The position numbers and the translations under genes are program-made. The notes under the pieces were generated by a model. The model made no database searches, was not told the DNA's origin, and saw nothing but the letters and a program-made list of their open reading frames with translations. From Nectonema munidae (Eukaryota; Nematomorpha; Nectonematoida; Nectonematidae): a DNA stretch of 64,000 nucleotides. The stretch spans positions 248,001 to 312,000 of the forward strand of contig JAUIRK010000147.1 of the NCBI GenBank assembly GCA_030549495.1. Direction: 5' to 3'. The first letter of the stretch is position 1. Every line of letters starts with the position of its first letter. Positions 42,701-48,479 of the stretch are shown one piece after another.

Positions 42701-44674
42701 AAATGTAGACTTGACGCTGCATTTCTCGCATAGTAATACTTAAGAATGGCGCTTTTATTTAATATATTTTTTTCTAATCAAGTTTCTAGTGTAAAATTTG
42801 ACTGTTGACTTATTCATCTAGAAATAGGTTTTGAAAATTCTCCATGCGAACTTTAGTGCTGAAAATTGCTGAATACACTAAAGCCATAAGCACTGTGAAA
42901 AAAATCTCCATACTCGCTCCGTGCACACTTTGTAAGCACACACCCTCTCAGGCAGAACAAGTATGTCCACATGAGCCTCTCCCATTCACTGGGGACAAAC
43001 AATACCAAATGCAAAGTGTGAAAATAGATTGTGACCAGCCCATAGCCCCGAAATATGAAACTTAAAATAAAACCCCGAAAACAAATTTTTTAGCATTAAG
43101 ACATTGCATGCAATCAGTTTATACTTTAATTTTATGTTAAATACAAAAGTACTATTTTTTTATTTTATTTAAATTTTTGAGGTAAAAAAAACTAACGCCT
43201 CAATTTGCCTAAATACTCATCGGTAGGGGATACACGAGGCAATGATATAGCACTCTGTTCAAGACTGTAAAAAACTCAATAAGGGGCGTGAGTAAGGTTG
43301 GTTAGATACTGGGTTTCGATAACAAGGTCTTGGGTTCGATCCCCCATCAAGCCTACTTTCTCATAGTTTGATTCGATTTCACTTAGAATGAGAATTACCA
43401 AAAAAGGTAATAGCGGGAGACTCCCGGTTTTGGTTGCTTTCTCTCAGTCTTCAGTTATTATCTTCCGGTCTTTAATATATTTCCAAATTACAAAAATTTG
43501 TTTAATTACATATCATTTTAAATATGAAAAAATATTTATATCTATTAAAGCAATATAAATAGCATCTTAGTCATGAAGACACATAACCCCGAAAGCTAGG
43601 ACGATCGCAAAATTAAAAACTTAGAATTGCACTGAATTCCAAAAAGTATAGCAATTTTTGCGAAAAATAGCAAAATTAGTCCAAATTTCTGAAGAAAGAG
43701 TCGAAAATTATTTTTTAGTAAAGCTTTCAAATTTAATTCAGTATAAACTCTGTCTGAGTCGATTTAGCACTAGTCAAAACTTTTTTAAGAAGCATCATTT
43801 ATTTCCATCTTTTGTGTCAATTTTATGCCAGGTCGAAGATTCTTACCTCGAATTAATTTTTGAGTATTATTTGCTTTATGATGAGTAAAGAAGAACTTAC
43901 GGATTTTAAACAAAATAGGTTTCAGTTGAAAATTGATATAACGTTGTTTGAGTTTAGATGATGGCGTTACATTCACAAAGACTCGGTCATTTAAAAAATA
44001 ACGGCCGATTTAATCAGAAGATAGCACGGAAATAATTTAATGTTATACATTTATATAATATGTGTGAATCATTGTTAAAAATATTTAAAATTTCTGACTT
44101 AATTTTACCATATTCTTCCATATTTATGGAGTCCATGAAAAAATCCCGTCATAATAACTAAATAAGCAGCTTACAAACCGATTAATTAAGTAACTATCTG
44201 ATTAATTAAGCAAAGTAAGAAACTAGTGAACGAAGAAGTAACAAATGAATCATTCTCTAAGAAAATTTTTTCAATCCGTATTTATTACATTAATTTCTTG
44301 AAAGTTTATTGTTGAAAAAGAAATAGCAGAAATATGTAAAATCATTTTAGCATGAATTTTTTAACCCTAAATATTTAAAAAAAATACGAGGACACATTGT
44401 TCACGAAGGTTCAGGTACAATTCGGCCTCAAGGCAAAATTAATGTCAAAATATTTAGAAGGCGAATTGGCGCGCTTTCGTTTACAAATGCTTTAAGTTGT
44501 CAACTTAATTTGATTTGGGCGATTTTAGTTAGGCATTTTGATATTAGAGTATTACACGAAACAGCGGTTGAAAAGTTAGAGAGCAGAGATTTCAAGAGGA
44601 TGGAAAAGAAAAGTGACTTAGCGTTACCTGTAGTTACGAAGATAATGACGAGATGCATTCAGATAAAGTGACAT
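3576..44674 (-). CDS. Muscarinic acetylcholine receptor gene, six-exon model
   Basis: A class A G-protein-coupled receptor for acetylcholine at the plasma membrane. My spliced model joins 44628-44674, 33042-33424, 25266-25498, 11285-11415, 8952-9185 and 3576-3861 (47+383+233+131+234+286 = 1314 bases, 437 residues). All junctions are phase-compatible. Family marks seen: LALDYLLSNAS in TM3 with the ligand-binding Asp, DRY as FDRYYS, EGKRTVP..DCYIQF in loop 2, LLTWTPYN in TM6, and YWLCYINSTINPFCYAL in TM7. The loop-2 motif resembles arthropod A-type receptors, but the subtype is not settled. The third intracellular loop is about 140 residues and hydrophilic; the C-tail is very short. Introns of roughly 11, 7.5, 13.9, 2.1 and 5.1 kb are packed with transposons. 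Exon 1, the acceptor of exon 4 and the donor of exon 5 are the weakest parts. Confidence 0.88.
4965..5035 (+). repeat. Dispersed repeat, copy 2
   Basis: Second copy of the repeat at 3110-3175, with the same core ending AAGTAATATGGGCG and GCTAGAACCATAATAAC. The minus-strand 3' end of the decayed arthropod repeat gene abuts it, so it may be the end region of that mobile family. Confidence 0.6.
5845..5961. mobile_element. TTAA-flanked piggyBac-type MITE, 117 bp
   Basis: Begins CCCTTTCGTGACCAG and ends with its exact inverse CTGGTCACGAAAGGG. It is bounded by TTAA at 5841-5844 and 5962-5965. TTAA duplication with CCC-starting ends is diagnostic of the piggyBac superfamily. It is inserted in the decayed arthropod repeat gene and has no coding capacity. 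Confidence 0.92.
6860..7610. other. Insert of unknown origin inside the decayed repeat gene
   Basis: This block separates the LLASKL part of the repeat gene (ending about 7.62 kb) from its EWPLFID part (starting about 6.85 kb), which lie close together in the family as I remember it. A plus-strand frame of 108 codons (7023-7349) and a minus-strand frame of 64 codons cross it, but neither resembles a known family. I found no clear terminal repeats. Confidence 0.45.
8000..8951. other. Intronic AT-rich DNA with a short internal repeat
   Basis: No gene is visible. At about 8380-8450 a short phrase recurs with changes (GGTTAAATACCCGTTC and GGTTAAATATCCATTCGTC), typical of degenerate miniature elements. 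I could not define its ends. Confidence 0.4.
8952..9185 (-). CDS. Muscarinic receptor exon 5 (third intracellular loop)
   Basis: A 234-base open exon. The acceptor is aatattaag before GTGTGG, and the donor AAA before GTGACG. Both are phase 2, joining exon 4 and exon 6 exactly. It encodes a hydrophilic, acidic then basic segment: CGNLDVTEEDESSTKAPYTY, later DSLEDKEDKETEKN and LNNNNAETRKDKS. Such composition is usual for the long, poorly conserved loop between TM5 and TM6 of muscarinic receptors. Its GC content is clearly above that of the surrounding intron. Doubts are the weak donor and the thin pyrimidine tract of the acceptor; a second acceptor (tttag before ATGTAACC) exists in another phase. 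Confidence 0.72.
9186..11284. other. Receptor intron 4, no defined element
   Basis: AT-rich. A 123-codon plus-strand frame (9398-9769) has no recognisable domain and is probably chance. At 10556-10573 a tiny minus-strand segment is flanked by a strong donor (ATG before GTAAGT) and AG acceptors after a T-rich tract; see findings. Confidence 0.45.
11285..11415 (-). CDS. Muscarinic receptor exon 4 (third intracellular loop)
   Basis: The open segment ends in a consensus donor (CAC before GTAAGT) in phase 2, which fits exon 5. It encodes MVKEIQPPSEETFSKNST followed by NGEKNSKKDSGYF and KNVLINVSTIS, hydrophilic and Ser/Lys-rich as expected for loop 3. Two acceptors are possible. The one ending gatgag (exon from 11415) is phase 0 and joins exon 3 directly. 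The one ending gctatag (exon from 11423) looks better by sequence but is phase 1 and would need a further small exon between 25.27 and 11.42 kb. I chose the first because the total frame then closes. Confidence 0.68.
11424..12640. other. Intronic AT-rich DNA with a possible TA-flanked element
   Basis: No gene is visible. The segment 11996-12245 starts CAGT, ends ACTG and is bounded by TA on each side, which would suit a mariner-type miniature element. However, the inverted match does not extend beyond four bases, so the support is weak. Confidence 0.3.
12640..14350 (+). pseudogene. Decayed piggyBac transposase, copy A
   Basis: Fragments in three frames follow piggyBac order. An N-terminal core at 13017-13274 contains RFQMFTLIYIFIRFDDKEVRDPNKS, split here as RFQMFTLIYIFIRFDD and KEVRDPNK. 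The DDE region at about 13270-13594 has DEELVAFRGG, KPGRYGIKFYHICDSKYYY and LYTDRFFTSHELA. The late core at 13873-14060 has NSWVIAKFNLPRDYP and FIKKLAFTLAEESM. A C-terminal Cys-rich finger (QCKKCNAFLCKLQ) is readable only in another frame near 14.19 kb. Stops or frame changes lie between each block, so it is inactive. This plain DNA transposon sits in intron 3 of the receptor on the opposite strand. Its ends are not defined. Confidence 0.85.
14990..16530 (+). repeat. Tandem array, unit about 152 bp, ten or so copies
   Basis: The phrase tttttataccaaatc recurs at steps of 151-153 bases (near 15051, 15202, 15355, 15506, 15658, 15810, 15963, 16116). Each unit also contains an ATG-CTGTTTTCATTTCT-like phrase and AATCAAATTTGCGGTTTA. 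Alternate units look more alike, hinting at a dimer of about 304 bases. Edges decay into diverged copies. Frames of 60-80 codons across it are by-products of the repeat. Confidence 0.9.
17520..18690 (+). repeat. Tandem array, unit about 150 bp, seven to eight copies
   Basis: Units carry GACAGGTTTGATTGATTTTC, AATATCACCACTGAATTCAG, GAAAATGGGTATACATGTGT and GAGATGAGCTGTCACATTTA. Successive copies are 149-151 bases apart (for example 18001, 18151, 18302, 18450). Diverged units at the left edge include one at about 17.54 kb. One or two units recur at 50.98-51.34 kb. Confidence 0.9.
18812..20639. other. Intronic DNA, no defined element
   Basis: Mostly AT-rich. A less AT-rich patch at about 19880-20010 gives a 98-codon plus-strand frame (19722-20018) ending in an Arg-rich stretch that I do not recognise. 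It may be a remnant of a mobile element. Confidence 0.4.
20640..22670 (+). pseudogene. Decayed hAT element, GTF2IRD2-like transposase
   Basis: The left edge CAGAGGTCTCCAACT has the form of hAT termini. Downstream plus-strand fragments match the domesticated-hAT type seen in GTF2IRD2-like and EPM2AIP1-like proteins: QVMEELFDLVTLNDTTTAKG and FKALKGSVDGAG (about 21.41-21.51 kb), then LNTLNLKSQREPNVFMQMKD and FAFKKRLSVGKT (about 22.03-22.13 kb). Stops are numerous, and a LINE fragment splits the two halves. I did not find a matching right terminus. It lies in receptor intron 3. Assignment rests on motif memory. Confidence 0.65.
21690..21900 (+). mobile_element. 5'-truncated RTE-like LINE, 3' end only
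   Basis: Nearly the same sequence as the reverse complement of about 34.97-35.17 kb, the 3' end of the RTE-like LINE on the minus strand. Shared text includes AAGAATGAAATGGCGTAGTT and ACTGGTTGACCCCGACTCTT. It carries only the last part of the RT C-terminus and is inserted in the hAT remnant. Severe 5' truncation is the normal outcome of LINE integration. Confidence 0.85.
22671..23549. other. Intronic DNA with a weak tRNA-like patch
   Basis: No gene is visible. Between about 22960 and 23130 the GC content rises, with TAGAGCGCAG near 23067 and GTTGGAATCGC near 23114. These faintly resemble A and B boxes of a tRNA-derived SINE. There is no cloverleaf and no clear end. Confidence 0.3.
23550..23688 (+). 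CDS. Candidate orphan coding exon
   Basis: A plus-strand open stretch of 46 codons ends at a consensus donor (GCGG before GTAAGTGAG) and follows an AG acceptor (gttag before TGC). It encodes LEKILDDHIQNVNKKREPLL and EVEGLFPVRLSLRKDKKWLF, a well-mixed protein-like sequence that I do not recognise. An overlapping frame (23368-23655) is longer but less protein-like. No partner exons were found, so it could be an exon of a plus-strand gene nested in the receptor intron, a captured exon, or a transposon remnant. Confidence 0.35.
23700..24364. other. Intronic AT-rich DNA
   Basis: No gene, repeat family or terminal structure is recognised here. Confidence 0.5.
24365..24690 (-). mobile_element. tRNA-headed SINE
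   Basis: On the minus strand, a head with a box-A-like TGAGTAGAGAGCTGG and a box-B-like GGGCTCGAATCC is followed by a body containing GGCACAATTGTGCCTTTC and GGTGAAAACATCCTCTGGTA. The same body phrase follows a tRNA-like head at 39165-39365, and fragments recur near 26.89 and 50.50 kb. A head with RNA polymerase III promoter boxes fused to an unrelated body is the SINE pattern. It is not a functional tRNA. Confidence 0.65.
24691..25265. other. Intron 3 start, read-through frame
   Basis: The exon 3 reading frame runs on to 24879, but past 25266 the sequence no longer resembles the receptor. No other feature is seen. Confidence 0.5.
25266..25498 (-). CDS. Muscarinic receptor exon 3 (TM4-TM5)
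   Basis: The acceptor is cctcatttttcag before GCGCGTC (phase 1), restoring the Gly codon split with exon 2. It encodes TM4 (ASWFISFILWVPLIYAW), the second outer loop with EGKRTVPSNDCYIQF (its Cys pairs with the one before TM3 in this family), and TM5 (AAFYLPITIISILYFRIYR). The donor is GCC before GTAACT, phase 0. It is the only GT near the expected end; it is not a strong donor, so the exact edge is probable rather than certain. Confidence 0.92.
25935..26030 (+). mobile_element. tRNA-headed SINE fragment
   Basis: Contains GGTTGGTTAGATACTGGG, TTCGATAAC and a box-B-like GGAGTCGATCCCGCATC, closely matching 43283-43400. Both continue with CAAGCCT(C/A)CTTTC(C)TC and a TAGTT(C/T)GAT phrase. The head is tRNA-like, and no cloverleaf can be drawn with confidence. 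Confidence 0.6.
26050..26790 (-). pseudogene. hAT transposase remnant, dimerisation domain
   Basis: Minus-strand fragments give ALKIYSTIHVNAASGERNFS with KQKLIK following, and QERLNNLAMVSIENEIAKTI. These are the C-terminal hAT dimerisation block of the ZMYM/TTF-type group, but in two frames. GGGGCCC patches at 26.05-26.09 kb resemble the subterminal sequence of the hAT at 46593-47899, so the two may be related. The frame is broken several times. Possible upstream parts lie beyond the inverted-repeat element, near 31.1-31.4 kb, but I could not confirm that. Confidence 0.7.
27192..31042. mobile_element. Inverted-repeat-bounded composite containing a LINE
   Basis: The left edge reads TTGTTAAAATAATTATTTGG then ATCAAGTAAAGATGAGTACT. 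The inverse of the right edge reads TTGTTAAAATAATTGGATCA then AGTAAAGATGAGCACTCCC. The arms are about 40 bases with one 4-base gap. A submotif (AGTAAAGATGAG with ACTCC) recurs near both ends: twice on the left, once in each orientation, and three times on the right. I cannot name the class, and no target duplication is obvious. The LINE probably inserted into a shorter terminal-repeat element. Confidence 0.6.
27374..30713 (+). mobile_element. Jockey/CR1-like LINE, defective
   Basis: A plus-strand AP-endonuclease domain from about 27374 to 28295 has LNVQSLKSKF, ALQESWISDENTQF, FLGDFNINLFD and SDHIPIILSLD, and ends in a stop. After a frame change, a reverse transcriptase at 28420-29460 has YRPISLISVISKLFEKI, QFGFRKK, VVFLDISKAFDSISHHKLL and [20 protein letters not shown]. 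The segment that should hold the YADD catalytic motif is missing: the NDI block is followed almost at once by YDWCYENDLCINHAKT in another frame. The C-terminal half continues to 30127. The element closes with AATAAA and a (CTT)n tail at 30686-30713, a common 3' end for this group. It is inactive, and lies in receptor intron 2 on the opposite strand. Confidence 0.88.
31043..31657. other. AT-rich DNA right of the composite element
   Basis: No clear gene. Minus-strand fragments near 31.10-31.42 kb could be upstream parts of the hAT remnant at 26.05-26.79 kb, but the likeness is too faint to call. Confidence 0.35.
31666..31858. mobile_element. MITE with 8-bp target duplication, about 193 bp
   Basis: The ends are inverted around GGTGTGACTTTTTT, with CAATCATACGCAAT on the left and ATTGCGTGTGATTGCG on the right. 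It is flanked by identical ATAAACGG at 31658-31665 and 31859-31866. An 8-bp duplication indicates a hAT-type insertion. It has no coding capacity. Confidence 0.8.
31867..33041. other. Receptor intron 2, exon-proximal part
   Basis: No gene. At 32825 a TTAA followed by CTCTTTGAGGACCAG has the form of a piggyBac-type left end. A matching right-end form (CTGGTCCTCAAG then TGTTAA) occurs far away at about 41.13 kb, so the two are separate insertions or solo ends. Confidence 0.4.
33042..33424 (-). CDS. Muscarinic receptor exon 2 (TM1-TM3)
   Basis: The exon has markedly higher GC than its surroundings. The acceptor ttgttag before ACCGATAACGG (phase 2) is preferred; another lies at ttttatag before CATTTG (phase 1). 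It encodes TM1 (VVVSVFCSILIFLTIFGNTL), TM2 (SNYFLFSLAIADIFIGIISM), a short loop with the disulphide Cys (GPLVCDTYL), TM3 (LALDYLLSNASVLNLLAIS) and FDRYYSLKKPLTYRVLRTSK. The donor is GATAG before GTACGT, phase 1, and fits exon 3. There is no ATG in frame before TM1 in this exon, so the start codon lies in an upstream exon. Confidence 0.93.
33482..34240. other. Intron 1, exon-proximal part
   Basis: AT-rich, with no defined feature. Contains a short (TA)n run near 33875-33890. Confidence 0.45.
34249..34320 (-). pseudogene. Partial duplicate of receptor exon 2 5' edge
   Basis: About 70 bases match 33389-33466, covering the intron/exon junction and the first codons of TM1. TTCTCCGTTATCGGTCTAA (plus-strand text) is identical, and the flanks are partly similar. 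Translated on the minus strand it gives VVLRPITENVVVSFFCH, against the true VTVVRPITEKVVVSVFCS. Similarity ends mid-TM1. Both the acceptor AG and the frame are kept, but no usable exon follows, so it is a relic of a local duplication. Confidence 0.75.
34950..38040 (-). mobile_element. RTE-like LINE, defective, interrupted
   Basis: Minus-strand blocks in order: endonuclease C-terminal part at 37568-37134 (LVDFNRHVGRDAEGFEDVYG, RNKEGEMLLEFADSF, VTDYILVRKSDKV), linker, RT N-terminal part at about 36556-36359 (SWRKSVLVPLYNGKGDAKEC), and RT core at 36267-35791 (FTPGKGTINAIFIMRQLIEKY, shown in parts; FVDLQKAFDSVPRNVI; SVHQGSVISPLLFIIVIDAL; FLYADDLVVVGDSL). A Cys/His zinc knuckle follows at about 35.8-35.7 kb (CSLCGLRVMRNAILCNTCNK), then the RT tail (YLGDMINCNSDVSSSVRARI). 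It has stops and frame changes. The 5' part continues past the hAT MITE at 37649-37977 to about 38.04 kb. YADD is present, but the element is broken. Confidence 0.87.
37649..37977. mobile_element. Non-autonomous hAT, 329 bp, inside the LINE
   Basis: The left end is CAGTGCCCGCGCTA and the right end TTAGCGCGGGCACTG, nearly perfect inverted repeats. It is flanked by identical 8-bp CATCTCCA at 37641-37648 and 37978-37985. LINE endonuclease coding sequence resumes on the far side. Runs of Cs (37690 and 37718 regions) sit just inside. The small minus-strand frame within is not a gene. Confidence 0.93.
38200..38365 (-). repeat. Dispersed repeat, copy 3
   Basis: In reverse complement it contains ACCTTAAAACAAGTAAAGTA and AATATGG, preceded by TTTGTATCTGAGACT, matching 3110-3175 and 4965-5035. 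Similarity stops after AATATGG. Confidence 0.55.
38366..39160. other. AT-rich intronic DNA
   Basis: No gene or element is recognised. Confidence 0.5.
39165..39365 (+). mobile_element. tRNA-headed SINE
   Basis: Head with GGTCGATAACGCAAGGTCG and a box-B-like GGGTTCGTTACC, followed by GCAATTGTGCCTTTTTGATG, AAAACCCCAAGGCACC and TTTACC. The body phrase matches the minus-strand SINE at 24365-24690. The 62-codon frame crossing it is not a gene. Confidence 0.65.
39370..41690. other. Intronic DNA with minor repeats
   Basis: No gene is recognised. Contains a tRNA-like patch near 39952-39990 (GGCTTAATTGTAGATTAGAG), a run of Gs at about 40157, a short (GAAT)n array at about 40950-40970, and a piggyBac-type end form at about 41.11-41.15 kb. 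Confidence 0.45.
41703..41840 (-). promoter_or_regulatory. Candidate non-coding 5' exon
   Basis: The minus-strand segment ends at a consensus donor (CAGCTGAG before GTAAGTGTG) and is less AT-rich than its surroundings. It has no long frame. Given its place between exons 1 and 2 of the receptor model, it could be an alternative untranslated first exon of that gene. Only the donor supports this. Confidence 0.25.
42122..42262 (+). repeat. 29-bp minisatellite, about 4.5 copies
   Basis: Unit CTTTTTCGTATATGCG plus CAAAACTTTTGAC, copies identical. It is preceded by looser repeats of CTAATTTGTCTTTTTTAAG. Because 29 is not a multiple of 3, minus-strand frames read the same unit in all three frames and are meaningless. 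Confidence 0.95.
42263..43282. other. Intronic DNA, no gene
   Basis: AT-rich. The 73-codon plus-strand frame at 42844-43065 has several Cys but no recognised motif. Confidence 0.45.
43283..43400 (+). mobile_element. tRNA-headed SINE fragment
   Basis: Contains GGTTGGTTAGATACTGGG and GGTCTTGGGTTCGATCCC, a good B box. It is almost the same as 25935-26030 over 70 bases. It is not a functional tRNA. Confidence 0.65.
43401..44627. other. Intronic DNA, no gene
   Basis: AT-rich, with no recognised element. TTAACCCTAAATATT at about 44363 faintly resembles a piggyBac-type left end that could pair with the right-end form at 45586-45600. Confidence 0.35.
44628..44674 (-). CDS. Candidate receptor exon 1 (start codon, N-terminus)
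   Basis: On the minus strand, ATG at 44674-44672 opens MSLYLNASRHYLRNY and runs to a donor CTACAG before GTAACG in phase 2. That joins exon 2 as Arg then PITEKVV and closes the whole frame. NAS is an N-glycosylation sequon, expected in the outer N-terminus of such receptors. The upstream sequence to about 44.85 kb is relatively GC-rich, as a 5' UTR would be. The weak points are its small size, a non-consensus donor tail, and an 11-kb intron. A different first exon is possible. Confidence 0.45.
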
Positions 44675-46563
44675 TACACGCGTGATTAAGCTTTTGGAAG
44701 AATGAGGACGCTTCTTTATTACGCCTGCAGTGCTAACTCGCCAATCGCAGGAAGGGAGGGAGAAAGAGCTGCAAAAAAGAAACGTGCACCAATCAGGATT
44801 AAATATTCACGAGTATTTCATGGATATAGTGGATATATATAAGAAGCGGGGAGAAAATGGAGAGCACGAAAATACTCTCTATTCAAAAAGGAAAGATTTA
44901 TCAACGCACTACTGGGTATACTATGTCGTGACCGTTTGCAACGCAAGTTTCTGGAAAAATTGTTGGAAGTAAAAAGATATATTTTAATTAAAATAATATA
45001 TAGTTAGCTGTTGTTGGTGTAGATGCAGATTGTAGATGATAGAAAGAAGAATTAAAACGCAAAGAAGAATTTTACATATTTCATTCATCATGATGTTCTA
45101 TGACGCAGAGAAGAGAGCACCATGATGTAGGAAATACTGACTGAGTGACTTCGGCAACTTTTTCCTAATAATTATAAAAAATATGCAATCATATCAACAT
45201 CCAATTCATCATCATCTTCATTAGGTTTTCAAAGTCTCGATCAAAAATCATGGTAAAATTGGAAAGAGATATTATTATGCGAATGAATACATGGAAAGAT
45301 GTATGGATATTATATCAATTACAACGATCACTCACAATACTATCATCGTATTCTGAATAATGATATGATATACGCTGTTGTTAGGCGTATAAAAGCGCAA
45401 TTATAAAACTTCGTCGCACGCTGGGAATGGACGTGTTTTTCTTCGCTCATCTTCCAAATGAATAGATTGATTCATTGATGATGATGAGTTAGAATCATGA
45501 TCAAAGGTATGAAAAATTGGATTTTCATTTCAGACCAATTATAATAAGAAAGAGTATACAAATTGTGACTTCCTTTTTCAAAAGACACTAATAGGGTTAA
45601 TATGTCATTTCAAGCTAGAACAAAAAAACGGATTACAAAAAGCTAAGTAAGTCAGCGTGTTTTAAATATTAAACGCATTAAATACACATTTCTATTGCAG
45701 AGCTTATAGCATCAATCCTATAATCGCAGGAAGGAGTGCATTATTCATAGAACAATCGATCTCATGAAATACAAGTAAGATCTCCGCACGCAAGTAATAC
45801 TCGCGTCTATTCCATTCGAATCAAAAACAACACTTCCATATCTAAAAACGCAATTTACTTACTTAACATTTGAGAATTTATCTGCAAATTACCTAAAATT
45901 TTTTGTATTTGTGTCGATGTTTTTAATTTTATTCCAATTTTATAATGGCTATAACCGGCTCTAATTCTATTAGTGTCGATTACAATAAGCTTATTCCCCA
46001 CGAAATGCTTCAAGGCTACGTATCTATTGTAGCCTCTGACATAGTCTCGAAACCTGCTTTCTTGTGGTCAGGTTCTCTTTACACTGAATTCTAGAGAGCA
46101 AAAGCGAATAACAGGCACTTGCCTAAACTGGACATGTTTGGATGGAAGTTGTTTTAGGAGAAAATCACGCCGATATAAAGTTAGCACTTCCTTTAGGGTT
46201 AGGTTCTTTAAATCAAAGGCAAATGGTTCCAATCCTAAAAACAAAATGGTTGGCGTCAATAAGGGCATCCCGATACTTACGAAAAAAAGAATGTTGGAAA
46301 AATTTGTGGAAGAGTTATCTGCATATTATCTTAAAACCCAAAATTGGGATACATAATAGAAGGGCCTAAAGGAAGCAGGTTTGTTACATGAAATCAGAAA
46401 ACCTAGTGAGGAGGAAACGTTGCAACAGAAATAGAAGTGGGGAATCAAATAAAAGAAATAGAGTGGGAATCATAATATCCAGAAATGGAAGAATAATGTA
46501 ATGTAGGTTAAGACAGCTGGTGACCACCGGTTCATTGGAATCAGGATCATAAGAGATGAAGGG
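44675..46563. other. Region upstream of candidate exon 1
   Basis: Possible promoter area of the receptor, but no element can be fixed. A piggyBac-type right end (CACTAATAGGG then TTAA at 45597-45600) occurs without an evident left partner. Overlapping 72- and 75-codon plus-strand frames at 46138-46369 are not recognised. Confidence 0.4.
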
Positions 46564-46592
46564 TTAACTCTTATTACTCCTTTGGGTCCATT

Positions 46593-47899
46593 CAAGGCCG
46601 GATTAAAGATAAATAGGGCCTGTGGCTTTTTTCAGCGCGGGGCCCCATGAACTTTAGCCTTCCAAAAATTCCAGCATTTATATTTAAAATCAGGTTTTCA
46701 CTCAATTAGTTTACAATTTTCCCTTTTATTTATAGACAACAGAGAGTAATATTTATATATAATGCAGCATACAATTCGTTGACTCAAATATTGAGTAGGG
46801 TACAGTAAAAAAAGTCACTTAAAAAACAACAAAAATTTTGTTTCTATAAATCGATCATAAGTTATGTTTCATTAAATGAATTTTTGTTTTTGATGCCATC
46901 AAATCTTAGAAAAAACATGCTTGCGCGATTTTTTCAAAGCAAACTCGTTGATTACACATGACGTATCAATTTGCCGCAACAGATCACTCTCGGCGCCAAG
47001 CAAAACAAGGTTATTTAGTCTTTTTTGTTTAATGCATGATCGCAAATGATTTTTGATTAACTTAAGTTTGGAGAACGACTGTTCTCCTGAACAGTTAGAA
47101 ATCATCAAGGTTAGATATATACGAAGCAAAATAATTGTATTTGGAAATACTGTTTCAAGATTCTTTCTGACAAGAAGCTGGTACATGAGTAATTCCAATG
47201 AATTCACGTTGACTTCTCTATCATGATAATATTCTTTGTCATTTACACTATTAGAATCTGAAGATCTAATATTGAAAGCATTTGAAACTTTTGGAGCTTC
47301 TAGAGTTTCTTTTGCAAAGCCTGTATTGAGGAAGGCTGAAAACTGTAGTAATTCATCAGACAGACTAGCATCAATATCTTTAGTATATGCTTTTTGAACA
47401 TCTTTGACTTTTTCAATAATTTCTTCAGACGAGAGCTCTTTAAGCTTTCGAAGAAATCCAAACTTTAAAGCTACGGTAGTATATGCACGTAGACGTTTTT
47501 ATAATTCAGCATGTAAATTGTCGATTATCACAAGAAACGTGCCTGTACGAAACGCACTGCTTGGAGTCTGTTTCATTTCCGGCTCTGATCCAAGTTGATC
47601 ATAACGGCGATTTCTTGTACGCACGCTTCTTACTTCGCTCAGATAGTGTTCACATTTACTAATAACTTTTCTTTTTTTTTCAAATTCTTCAAATCTTTCT
47701 CGAAGCTTGTTAATATACTCAATAAGCGATTCATAAATATGAACAGCTGAATTAATGTCTTGATCATCTGATTACAAAACTTGGGTATATTGCAAAAATT
47801 GCTATATGCTTTATTAAAAATCAAAGCTGCTTGCGGGCCCCCTCAAAATGCAGGGCCCGTGGCATAAGCCACTTCAGCCACTAGGTTAATCCAGGCCTG
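46593..47899 (-). mobile_element. hAT element, 1307 bp, internally deleted
   Basis: The left end is CAAGGCCGGATTAA; the inverse of the right end is CAGGCCTGGATTAA. It is flanked by identical 8-bp GGTCCATT at 46585-46592 and 47900-47907. The minus strand from about 47.83 to 46.90 kb encodes the C-terminal half of a hAT transposase of the ZMYM/TTF type, including RKLKELSSEEIIEKVKDVQK and the dimerisation block NCSGEQSFSKLKLIKNHLRS with RLNNLVLLGAESDL. A few stops interrupt it. The N-terminal DNA-binding part is missing. It lies just inside the left end of the piggyBac composite. Confidence 0.9.
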
Positions 47900-48479
47900 G
47901 GTCCATTTGACCCATAGCATAATTAATATAAAATAAAACAAAATATATTAAATGTATTATCTTAAAAATTTTTGACTTTAATTTTTTTATAAGTATTCTC
48001 AATCGTTTTCTGTGTAAATAAACAAGCCGGGTTTACAATAACAAAAAAGTTACATACTACCCTTTCGGGTCCATATGGTTTCAATAGATGAAATTTAAAA
48101 AAACTACCAAAATAAAAAAGCTATATATAACTAAGTGTATTTTTTTGATTTATTTGAGTTTTTAAAAATTATTTTATAATTTTATTAAAATTACTCGCAT
48201 TTTTTAATTTTTTACGTCACTTCAAACTTTTGGCTTTTTTTTTGTAAAAAAAATTTTTTTTTTGATTTTTCTATTTTTTATATGAAATTTAAAAAAATTA
48301 TTTATTTATATGTATATATTGGTTCTTAAATATATATTACTAAAAAATTAAGAGTCTTGATATTTTGGTATTAATTTCAATATATAAAAATTTTTATAAT
48401 AAATAAATCAATATATACTTAATATTTTTTGTCTAAATTTTTTTGCAATTGAATTGCTCAAACTTTTTTATGTAGTCAA

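Noticed and set aside
43283-43400. tRNA gene suggested by GGTTCGATCCC
   Set aside because: Only A- and B-box-like parts are present; no acceptor stem or cloverleaf. The sequence recurs as a repeat, so it is a SINE head.
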